Shown here piece by piece: positions 1-12,300 of a stretch of 64,000 nucleotides of DNA. Source of the stretch: Phoronis australis (taxonomy: Eukaryota; Phoronida; Phoronidae). The DNA is taken from contig NMRA01000275.1 in assembly GCA_002633005.1 (NCBI GenBank), positions 251,713 through 315,712 of the forward strand, read 5' to 3'. The position numbers and the translations under genes are program-made. The notes under the pieces are model-generated. The model was not told where the DNA came from. It searched no databases and saw only the letters and a program-made list of their open reading frames with translations. Position 1 is the first letter of the stretch, and every line of letters begins with the position of its first letter.

Positions 1-3000
1 GGGGGGGCTACCTAGACACAAAACAAGCAAAACACTTTAAACAGAACCAATGAAAGATTCCTAGGCACCCGTTTCCGGCTACCGACCTAAACAGCACAGG
101 ACATCAAACGACCCTATACGACAATCGGAGTATACAACAAAAATCGGAGTGTATCCCAATATTGGGGTACCTGCGGCAATATCAAATTATTCACCAGGAA
201 CTTCCACAAGGCAGTGACTGCAGACCAACACCTCTACCATTTCAGTAGAGGAGATATTCCACAAAAGCAAAATATGCATACCAGGCGAAACCACACAAAA
301 ACAAAACATCAACGTGAAAGCATAACGTTTTGGTGAAAGCTTTCAATTCCAAGCTTTTGGGGCAAACAAACTAATTTCTATTCCTGTCCAAGCAAGCCAA
401 CTCCATGCTTGAAGGCATGCAACTTTGTTTGAGTACCCAGTCATCTCCAGGCTTATAGGGACACAAACATACTATAACATGCTAATTGACCTTGATTACT
501 TACATTCATTCATTCCTTTATTCATTCACACTTAGTACGCACAAACGTACGCACATACATACAAACATACATACATACATTTATCTATACAAAACATTCA
601 ATCATACATATATTATCTATATACATTGATATTTACACATGCAACATTGTACAATATTTTACACATAATACCAGATGTTATTAACTACACATTATGGTGA
701 CCTGTAACAAACTTTACAACCTGTTGTGACTCATGCAGGATCTTTGGCAAACTCTACAGACTAATGCTTCCACTATTGCACAATGAAGCACAATTCGAAA
801 CTGAAGCGCTCTCATTTCTTCTGAAGAAATTGTAGTATTACACAAAAACCAAGGGAACACTTTTATTAGTAGTACTAATAATAATGGTAGTGTATTTTTG
901 CACAATGCATTACATTAGAGAAATTAGGGCATAGCTAAGGCTACACACCAGTACTCAAGTATCAGTACAAATCGATAGTAAGTAAAAACAACTAGTGAAA
1001 GAGCGATAGTGAATTAGTACCCAGTTTTCTTACCAGTCCTAGACGATTTCGTCTACTTGAAGTATTAGTCCTTTTCAGAAACATTGGTGTGTCCTGTGGT
1101 ACATCAACAAAAGGCACCATGGGTTTGTTTATAGTAACTGTATATAGTTGCCCAATTGGGTGAAAGAACCAGTTACACAAACACATAAGGCTAAATTTCG
1201 TATGTATTTTTGTACATTTCCAGAAATATTGATAAAAAAATAATGTTAAAATATCAATAAGAAAACATCAATATCAGAATGTACGGATAATTCTTAGCGG
1301 TGTGCAACCCTAAGTAAAATAGTCGTTTTTGGCAGATATGGCATGACCCTTGATATTGTGCCAAAGACACTCACCAACACACAACTCCACCAACAGGTAA
1401 CTTTACCAAGCACTGTTGACTGAATAGGTAAATGAACATATACCTCAACTTGCCAACATTTAGCTAAGTGCTCACACAACAAAACTGACACCAGTGTCAA
1501 GGCAAAAATAATGAAAATAAACACTCTACACATGTATCTTGAAAGTGACCCTATGAGCCAATCTGATTATTACTTCTGCCTTGACACCAACGGGAGACTT
1601 TCAGGAAGCAACGGGGACTGATCATATGCAAACAGTGACTCACATCACCACCAAGCTGTGCCAGGAGTTACTCTGACTTTAAAGTGGGTGGTATAGGAGA
1701 ACAGTTTGACCTTGTGAAAATCCATTTACGTTGTATGTGATTAGACATGTTCTAAACAAAAGTTATAAAGTGCCTCCTTGTTCTTTTAAAGGCCACTGAT
1801 ATCTGTCTCATGAGGCAAGTTGCTACGTTGCTACTTTGAAAGTCTGCCATTCTGTCCACTCAGTCACCTGCCCTGAGGCAAGCCGATTGGGTGCAACTAG
1901 ACCTACATAGATACACTGGGGTGAAATGTCACACCAGTGACCAATTGTGCCAATTTAACTTTTGTCAAAAATCACTGACCATCATGTTTTGGGGGTAACT
2001 TGTGTTAAAGCAACTGCCACTCCAGCACAACTTATGGTAACTGTGTTCATTTGTCATCAAGGAATTTCTCTATTTTAGAAAACCCTATTTTCCAACCAGT
2101 GAAACCATGATTAGGATTTTCTGTCAACACTTCATGGCCTGAGAAATTAACTGCTAAAATCAAGGCTTTCGAACCATCACAAAATGTGGTCATGATTTTT
2201 GACAGTAAAGCTTACTTAAGTGGGCTTTAAAGGAGAATACGAGGGTATAATTTTTAATGGTAATGACCATTTGCCTTAAGACAAGTTAGATGAATAGCTT
2301 TGCAACATCATATTTCAAACATATCTGAAAATGATCCTCAATGAGTCCAAGGAGATAATATTGAACGCAGAAAAAGAATTGTAAGTTTCCTTCTGAAAAT
2401 TTCACATCAGTTGAAGTGATGGCGATCTCCATAAAATCATGATTTTCTAGAAAAAACATGGATGTGTGATGACAAGTATGTACAGACTTTTTCAATTCAT
2501 ATAACAAGTTTCTGATTTCACATGAATTACTAAGTTGGAAAATAGTTGAAGGTGTTTTCAGAAAAGTGGGTCTTGGTAATGAAACTAGACCTGAACGCAC
2601 CTTAAAGGGTTTTGGTTCTACCCAATTTTCAAGAGTGCACACTACATATCTGTCGTAACCAAGACCCTGCTTAAGCACAGAAACTTGGCTTTGACTAAGA
2701 CACAATTAAACACGAAAGACTGACAATCCTTCCATTTTTAACAGCCCTTTGATTGAATATAACAAATATCTGAACAACACTAGACAAAAACGTTCTTTCC
2801 TCTCAAAATAATTAGATGAGTAAAATCCATTCAAAAACATTAAAATCTATTGATTTCACAAGTGTATTGATTGCCAGATAACGGACCAGACAAATTGTTC
2901 AAAAGCTAAATACAGTGTCTTTTTGAAAAAGACATGGTGTAGGAATGAAAAATAGCAAACACATTCCTGTTTCTAAAATCCTAAAATTAGTGAAAACACC

Positions 3001-3312
3001 TGCTTCTTAGTACTTTGATTATAGAAATTAACCGAAGAACGAAAACTCCAAGGATTTCTCTTAAGTACAAGCAACCATCCCATTATGACCACAGTGCCAC
3101 TGTCTACAAAAAAACACCCTTGAGTATTTTGCATATTTGACTTAAGCTACTTGACAGCTGGGCACATTTCAAACATCATCCAGGATTCTTCATTATGTAG
3201 CAGTTCTGCAGTCCAATTTAGAGCCTTCGGCCAAAAATCACTACCTCACATACACATAGAACAAAACCTCGCCTCCTTGAATGACTTGAGAATACCATCT
3301 GGAAAGGTTGAC
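1..3312. other. PHACTR 3' UTR and downstream DNA, no gene recognised
   Basis: Read on the minus strand this follows the PHACTR stop, so part of it must be 3' UTR. No convincing AATAAA lies close to the stop on that strand; one occurs at 862-867, which would need a 2.4-kb UTR. A 139-codon open frame on the minus strand (2705-2286) has no recognisable similarity and is probably chance. Confidence 0.6.
538..585. repeat. (CATA)n microsatellite
   Basis: Imperfect ACATACATACATAC run in the sequence downstream of PHACTR. Confidence 0.85.
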
Positions 3313-3328
3313 TCAAGGCCTATGAAAT
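3313..3328 (-). CDS. PHACTR: PHACTR coding exon 13, 16-nt coding part with stop
   Basis: After the acceptor AATTGTAG, the sequence A TTT CAT AGG CCT TGA completes the split arginine and gives FHRP then stop. The four residues match the invariant PHACTR C-terminus, and the phase is exactly that needed by the AG|GTACTT donor 1.6 kb upstream. The coding part is too short for any ORF finder; the exon continues as 3' UTR. Confidence 0.85.
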
Positions 3329-6300
3329 CTACAATTATGAAATAAAGTGCGAAACTTTAGTACAAATATTACAGTAGGAATCCCTTGGACAATAAATTCA
3401 CAATCAGTAAAGATAGATGAAACTAATTGTGCAGTTACATTTATATAGATATGGAACTTTCTTTTTAATTTTGGTACCCTCAGAAAGAAAACATTATGCT
3501 AGTTGCATACGATGCACACAGCAACATTTTCAATTGATGCATGACAATGACTGCACAACATAGCTTGCCTGCACACAGTGCTGCATGAAGCTCTCTCACC
3601 AAAGCTGGCTCCATGTGATCAATTGGTATGTCACAAGACTAATTATACTCTAAAAATAGCCATATCAAGAGTACAAGCAGTGCATATCCTGCAAGACGGG
3701 GGAAACTGAAAGCACACTGTGTGGCAACACCATGGAAATTGATCCAATAGCATCACAGCATTAGAAAAATTAAGACTTGCACACGGTGTGATAACTACTG
3801 AGCCAAGTATGTGCAACCAATGTCGCGGTTACCTTTACATGTTTCCATTTTCCATTGTTCAGCTACTTAGTCTCATTTCAACTTGTATTTTTCCAAAACT
3901 TTGTAACACATATAGCCTAATACATGCGATAGTTTATATGCACGCTGAACATTAATAAGAACTTTAATTTGTAACTAGGTTAACAGTGTAACAAGGTTCA
4001 CAGTGTCGCTGATGACAATAACAGAATGCTTTACAGGTGGCCACAACTTTTCCTGGTGAACTTTAGTTTTCAGAACAATTGTACATTAAATATGCACTGC
4101 TTTTCAATGAATTCAAATCATGGCAAGGGTGTAATGTAGCTGCTAGGTTCATACTGAACTGGACTACATACTACTGACATAAATAACTGAGCAAGGTTAC
4201 AAAGTTTCAACAATTGAACTTTAATAAATAAACATGCAGTGTTCAATGCTTAGCTGAGTGCCAATTTGCCAAATTCGACTTAGCAAAAATCCCAGGTTGC
4301 CAAATGAAAACTGAGATTGCCAAAACTGAGATCGCCAAAACTGAGATCGGATGTATACAACCAACAGAACATGCACCAGTGTTGCCATATGCGAATTTCT
4401 TTCATTTCTTCCGTAATTATACAAGCAACAAACAAAACCAGGTGAATGACCACGTTTTAAAGTCAACTGTTACCATAGTGGGTTATTGCTGTTCTGTGCT
4501 CAATCAACTTAGAACACACGCTTCAATGATTTTCCGTGACAGTAGATTTAACATTCTAAGTAGAAAATATCACGCCAGGCAAAAATCCATTTCCACAAGA
4601 CTTTTCAGTTGTGAATTGAAAAAAGGTTTGGTGACACACACACGCACACACACACACACACCATGATATCCACAAAATCACTGGGACTCTGACCAGCACC
4701 AGCTGAAACCACCAAACACTTCATTGCTAAAGGGGAAATCAACAACAGACCGTACTAATGACGTCGCAATGTAGAGGTTGAAAAGGTTTGGCTTGCTTTA
4801 CAGTACATGAGACTACATTGTTTGTGAATGGATAGACAGATCTTTTACCAGTTGGACGCAGCTATTGTAATGAGTGCGTTGCTGATTAGTATCTTGAAAC
4901 CAATTTAAGTACCTAGTGAATCGTCTGCTATCCTCGTGAACGTCCATCTCTGAACCTTTGAATTCATTCAACTCTTTTCTTATTGCAGCCTGGAAAAAAT
5001 AAACCAGTCACTGTGTTTGTCCACACATCCACATCAGGAAAGCTTGGGCTCTTACTGAGCTTACTCAGTATTTTGCAGGGCTTGGAATGGCAAATGGCGA
5101 AAAAAGCCGAAATTTTTACGGCCCGAAACATGCGCGAAGGCAGCCTTGAAAAGGACGGTGAGGATCTTTTGCCGACAAAAGTCGAGACTAAAAAAAAAAA
5201 AAACGGTACCACCTCCGGCAGCGTGCGTCTGTCTTAGCTCGTTCGCCACTCCCGCCTCCATTTTTGGCTGCAGAAACGTAGTATTTGTCGCCGAGGTTTA
5301 CAATCACACGAGCCGCCATTGAGGAAATCCACCACGCTATCCCAGATGCCCCGGCAATGTTGACAATTTACATTCCTCCGAAACATAAAGAGCAACTTCC
5401 GCTTTTCAAAGTGAAAGTCGTCGGCAACACGGCGGTAAGAAAGAAATTTGCCGCGGAAATTTTATGTCAAATCCGATTTTTTTTTTTACGCGGAAACATA
5501 ATAAAATACGCGGACAGAACATTTGAAAAAAGCGGAAATCCGCGTTTCCGCGGAAAATTCCAAGCCCTGATTTTGGGCAACTGCTATAATTAAGTAAAGC
5601 AATAACACGCAAATGTTGAGGACACATCAAGTGTTGAGACAGCATGTTGAATATTGGGGGTACAATCATTAAATGTAGAACCATCATGCTCAACTGTAGA
5701 AAATACTGTTCATCACATTCTACACCTTAATTGACAAATTAGTAGTATGAAAAAAGGATCGAATTATCTCCAATGACAATAAACCAATGGGGGCAGTTGT
5801 GAAAAAAAAAAAACAAAATGCTTCTAACTCAATGTTATTTTTGTATTTTCCTTTTCTTTCCATAGGCAAGACATAGACCAACTTACTTTGTCCCTCGGCG
5901 TTAGCCTCGTCCATGGTTTGTCTGCCCTCCTGTCATATTCTTGTGCATCTGTTACCTCCACATAATCACTAAACTGGATGATCTGACGCTGTTTTAACTC
6001 CTCTATTGTAGGACGAAAACTTAACTACAATCCAGAGATAAGTAATGTAGTGCCCATTCAAATACTGAGGTGTATAACCTTTTGAGATGCAACAATAACG
6101 CCACAAACACTATACTGGTAATAACGTAGCATTAATATTATCTTGTATTCAAGAAGAGAACCAGTTTAACAAGCAAGCACACTTATTGCTGTTGAGGCAT
6201 AAAGTGGATTCACCTGCATAGTTCAATTTACTGACTCTATCAGTAAGTAAAAACACATTGACAAAGCAAAGAACTTGCATCTAACCATGCTAAGAAAAAT

Positions 6301-9300
6301 AAATCACTGCAAATGTTATACCTGTAAGTTTATAAATTCAAAATCGAGCCATTTTGTCATCAAGACTGAATTTGTTGTGGATTTCAATTTACTGTCGCTT
6401 AATTCCTTTATATTCAATTCCTAAGAAGAGCTATGCTATGTATAGTTATGAATCCACCGTGTATATCATAAACAACCACAATAGAGGGAGCAACAGTTGT
6501 GAACAGGTAAATCCACTTAGAAGGAACAACACTAGTAACCCGTGTGTAACAGCGGAGTGGAACAAATTAAAACTGCTGCTACCTGGCGCAGATTCCCCTG
6601 AAAATTACTGCATGGTGTCCTTTCCGTGACAGGAACACTGGTGCCAAATTAAATGATGATCATTCAAGACGTGTCCCTAGATACGTGGATGCCAAAAACA
6701 AACAGAAAGCTAAAACCCCCACAACGAGAATTCGAACACGCCAGGACTGTTTTATGCTTGATACACATATTTAATTCCACAAAGATCCAGCAAAATGTTT
6801 TTGTAAGTACTGAGTAGTAAATCTAAAATAGCCACTAGGGGGCAGAGAAGCAGACACATCTGTTCAAAAAGCGATGTCATCATTCTCATCTAAATAAGAA
6901 CAACCAGACTTCCAAATTTCACGAATCATCTATTCTGTAGCTAGGAGATTCAGTTGCAGAGACATCTGCCTGCTTAAGAGTACAAGAACTATCTTGTCAA
7001 ATTCAAAATGACCAACATGGGGCGTTGTAACTGCCAAAAAGCTCCAAAATCTATTGTTGTTGATGCATGCTCGCCATGTGTGTATCAACTGTAATCAAAA
7101 TTGCCATTTTCAAACAATTAATAAAAGTAAATACAAGTACATCCAACTGGTTTACCATGATAGACCAATCACGGCCTTACAATTGAGTGTCAAATTGCTT
7201 CGAGATCCAAGGAGTAGATAAAAAGTAATGAGAAGACAAGTGAAAGTAACAAGTACCTTTCTAACAAGAGTTTTCTTTGTTTCTTCCAAATCAAATTTCC
7301 TCTGAGTTTCTGATGTGCCTAAAACATAAATAACATATCAATAGATTCCTTGTTACACATAAGCAGCTTCATAATCAAACGGTAAATGTTGTCTTTTTGG
7401 AATTTAGGATGTTTGGTTTAAATAAGATATGAACATTAACCCAGAACGTAAGGTAGTGAGGAAGTTTTTGTCATTTATAACTTGTGTCATTTTTCCACCC
7501 TGTTCTCGTAAATGTAACTGAAACAATAAATTCCAGACTTCAAGTAAAGATGGCACCACTATTATTGGAAATGCACTTCTTGACACCTGTCAGGTATACT
7601 TCTCAAAATTGTGAGCAGTAGCCAAACTACGTATCATATTTCAGTCACTCCATGCTGCACCTTCATTTTCCCAAAGTGACTTCAGAATCAAAAATAACCC
7701 CCAGGTAGCTCTTTCTGAAAAAAGTTTGTTGGTCTTTCGAAAACATGTGCTGCCAACTTCAGTGCACTGATCATAATGTCTATCGCAAGACAATTATCAT
7801 TAGAACACTAAAACCCAGATTGTAAACACACAAAGTTTTAATCAATAACCTACTATGCAAAATATTCCTTTGTTCTAGCTCTTCTTGAGTTGGTCGTAAA
7901 CTTAACCGCCTGAAAACAAAACAATAAGTAGTCAATATATTAAATAGCGGTTTAAGAATCAGAAAATGCAACAAGAAAAACATTAACACATTGAATTATT
8001 TACAAAAGTTAGCGTTCATATCCACCAACTTGGTACATCCCAAACACTGGTCATTGCAAGGAGCAACAATAGTAGCCGATTCTCCTGAAGGTGACAAAAA
8101 AACTTCATGAAGCTTAGAAGAAGCAGCCACAAGGATATGATAGCAAGCCAGAACTTATGTGCAACCTCGGCAGCTAAATGAATAGATCCCGTAGACAACA
8201 GTCCCAGACGAGCAAATATCAAACCAGTGGTACAAATCCCCTCTGAACTCCACACATCCACTAAAAATGCTCCATACCCAGTGACATAACTCCAGTCCCA
8301 GGGACCACATTCCAAGGTCACACCTGCAGTCTGCAGCAGGAGTTTAGAGGCAGAGTCATGAATCTGGTCTCCTGGATTGGAGTTGGCTAATTGTGTAAGG
8401 AGCATTTTTAGTGCCTGCGCGGAATTTAGGGGTGTTGGTTTAGGGATTTGTACGATGGATTTGGTGTCTGTTTGGGGATTATAGCTGGAATTTAGAGGCA
8501 CGATTATGGAACTGTTTCCACCTCTTGAGAAAGCACATAGAATTAAATCTTGCTTTTTATAAATTTTGATTGAGTCATGTGATCACTAAATCTCAAAAAC
8601 ATCACCAAACTTTCCTAATTTTGTTTGGATTTTGCAACTTTTTACTTTTTTTAAAATCATAAAATTACCAGTTTTCCATGGCACCTGATGGAATACTTAA
8701 AAACAATATCTAACAGCATTTTGGGGAAGAATACACTCATACATACATACTAAGTGTTGCTTTATCACATACACACAATAACATATCACTCATACATACA
8801 TACTAAGTGTTGCTTTATCACATACACACAATAACATCTCACTCATGCATACATACTAAGTGTTGCTTTATCACATACACACAATAACATATCACTCATG
8901 CATACATACTAAGTGTTGCTTTATCACATACACACAATAATATATCACTCATGCATACATACTAAGTGTTGCTTTATCACATACACACAATAACATATCA
9001 CTCATGCATACATACTAAGTGTTGCTTTATCACATACACACAATAACATATCACTCATGCATACATACTAAGTGTTGCTTTATCACATACACACAATAAC
9101 ATATCACGAACAATCAGCTGATATCGTTAAAACGTTTTTAGCAATATCACGTTTGTCCTAAGAATAGAAAAATTGTTAAGCTAAAACATTTTAACTGAAA
9201 CATTTTATATTCATGTGAGAATCCAGCTCATATTATTTATCATCATGTCTCATTATTACCACTGGCATAAATATATATTGTATATGCATAGCTCAGTACA

Positions 9301-12300
9301 ACCCATCAATGAAACAATGAACAATATTTCGATTTTTGTAGAAACCTACTGCACAACAAGGTCAACACGACTACCTACCTGAACAGTTTAGTTCCTATCT
9401 CTTTTCTCGCCTCCTGTTTCTCTTCATCTGTCTGTGAGGGTATGATGTTCTTGTCAATTAGTTCCCGTTTAGCAGGCCGATTACTCAGAAACCTGGCAAG
9501 ACTGTCTTTACGCGCCACTTTGGCAGCCCAACCTGCAAGGAACGTGATTTGTACAAATTTTAGACTACAAACATTGAGGACTTTCAAATTCAATATTTTT
9601 GCCCAGAACTAGTGTAAGCACAGAGAATGCGATAGGAAAAATCAACAGTGTTTAAAATGGCTGTCATTTTTGAATGACTAATCAATGTTACATATCAAGT
9701 TTTAAATGAGCACTAAAGGACCCCTAAAAGAAAAGATTTTAGTTGACCTTTTAATTGCATAACCTGTTCAAAGCAACTAGGCAAATGTTAAATCATCATC
9801 GTAAAACATCACTTGTTGACTCAAAATAGACAACCAACAGTGCAGTCAATAAACTTACTTTCATCGTCATCATCCCTATATCTTATATTCTCCTCATCTG
9901 AAGATGAGTCATCACCCGGTAAGTTGTCATAATCTCCACTGTTTTCATTGCTCTCTTCTACCCTAGAAGAGTGAGATTGAAGTGATTATCTTTCCTCTTC
10001 TTCATAATCTTGGCATTCGACAATAAATGCTTGATCTTTAGATGTTGGCACAAGGACATTGCAGAGGCTTACAGGCACCCACTGTCTTCATTGCAAACAG
10101 CAGTTAAAATACCAGGTGTTGATAATTCCTACATTCTTGAAAGGTCAAACGTGGCTCTATTGCATAAAAAGCTAGCAGTGGAGATTTCCTCTCAAGAATA
10201 ATGCTGCTTATGCTCCGATCACAGGTTGATATGACTATCTGAGTGAGCATGTAATAAGTTAGTTGTATAACATTTACGCGACTATTCAGGTCCATATGTG
10301 AAGCTGCACCTATATCTGGGATTAGGCGTATTCACATGTATGTGAAACACTTATGAGTGAAACTGAGGAGCAAATTTCTAAACTATTATGCCGGTGAAAC
10401 TTGATTTATCTATTACACTATAGTTGACTTCGATGTGAGTTCAATACAATCTATTAATGGAAAAGTATATAATACAGTCAATGGGTAGTGGCCGGTGCCT
10501 TAAGTGGAGCTAAGGCGCATGCATCAGTATGCGGCACACTGACTGAAAATTTTTCTCTTTAGTAAAATGCATCGGATACGGGCAAATATTATACAAAATT
10601 GGAAGAAAAAGGCTACAGAGTAAGTTTGCAAGCATTCACAGCAGGAGTTTAAGCCAATGGTTGAATTAAAAGGGAACTTGAAACAATAAGTGTTCCATTT
10701 TCAACTAAACATGTTTTGGCAACTACGAAGTAAACAAATACCATACACTCACAGGTTAATGCCCTGGGCACTTAAATTGTGAAACCCTGAGCCAGGGGGG
10801 TGGGTGATTACCCATGCTGTGGGAGCTTAAACCGAAAAATTGGCAAAATGTCGGGGCTGGGCGATTACCCAAGCAGTGGGTGCTTACGTCCAAGTTTTAG
10901 CCGAACTGGGTAAGCTCGCGGGGTGTTCATTCGAGCACGGAACTTGTAAGTTCAGTCAAACAGCGGAATCCGACAACCACAAAGTTTTTCACGGCTCGAA
11001 TTTGACAGAGTAATTTCACAAGAACGTTGCTAATTAAAAACTCAGATGTTTTCAAATACACAAGCACGCTGCAAAATGCCATATCAGGGAGCTTTATGAA
11101 ACTCGAATGGCAGTCCACTTACCATACCAGCAAGTGCTGTTTCAGATCATTGAACAGAACTACATTTCGTTTGCAGCGCCATTGCATTGTTAGTGTTGTT
11201 CGTACGACTATTTGGTTGGAACCCTTCCGATCTCGTTGTTGTTAATGTCGTCTGCATATTAAACCCGATAAACTTTCGATTACCTGTTTAGTTTATCTGG
11301 CGCTGGATTAAAAACACGGATGATTCGTTCCCGGCCAACACAAGCCGTTTGCAATTACAATGAGAGGAGTAGTGAAAAATTGCTCAATTCAAATCTGGGT
11401 TGACCCAGGAGATATATCTATCAAAATCATGTGCTCTGTGCATGCAATTACAACGAGAGGGGGTTCAATTAATTGGTCAATTCAAATCTGGGTCAACACA
11501 GGAGAAAATTTAGCAAAATAAAATTCTAGTTCTGAAAACACATGGCGATGTTTCGAAGTTTTACCAAAAGTTGAACATTAATGCGATAGCGATACATCGC
11601 AACAGAACAGGCCTAATATTATTGAGGCGCACAAGTGAAACTTTTACACGTGAATAACATCGCAGTCTGATCGAGATTATTTCTCACAGAAAGTTTACCG
11701 ACGTTGTCACTAAAAATGCAAGGGGGGCAGAGAAAAAACGAAATACTTGCATGCTCTGCGGTCGCCACCAAGTAAAAAGGCATTCCCGAGTGCCCCTGTA
11801 GGTTTTTGCTTGTACGGGTTTTTAACATTTTTTCTTTCACGAACAGCCAGAATACCGGAGTGGCGGTAACAAAAAGCTGTCAGAGGGAATTGTTTTTTAC
11901 AAAGGTAGGGCGACAAATAGGTAACTTAATCGATAACTTTTTTAAAAAATCGCCTTGGGTGTGTGTTTGGAGCACACGACCAAAGACTATCGTGGTTGCA
12001 GGAATGGGAGGACATTCATTTGGTTGGCTATGAATATCAATGCATGCACTTACAAGACCTCTGCGTGTCCTGTGTGCTTGTCGTAAAAAATTACACCACT
12101 TCGTTACAAGGGGGATTCCACATTTAATCTCTGAGCGAAGACTAATCTTGTAATAGACTAGCGCCATATCTATAAAAATTTACGGAGTAGACCTCTTATT
12201 AATTTAACTAAAGATCACTTGATAAGTTTAAAAAAGGGTACTGCCGTGTTTGAGTTATTCCACAAACAAAAGGCTGAAAAATATACTTTTCGAGACAATT

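Noticed and set aside
2286-2705. 139-codon minus-strand frame
   Set aside because: No recognisable motif and no start context; it lies in the PHACTR 3' UTR or downstream DNA and chance frames of this size are expected.
4813-4912. Read-through tail of PHACTR exon 12 ending at TAG
   Set aside because: The 28 extra residues are not conserved, whereas splicing at AG|GTACTT to 3328 restores the family's FHRP end in phase.
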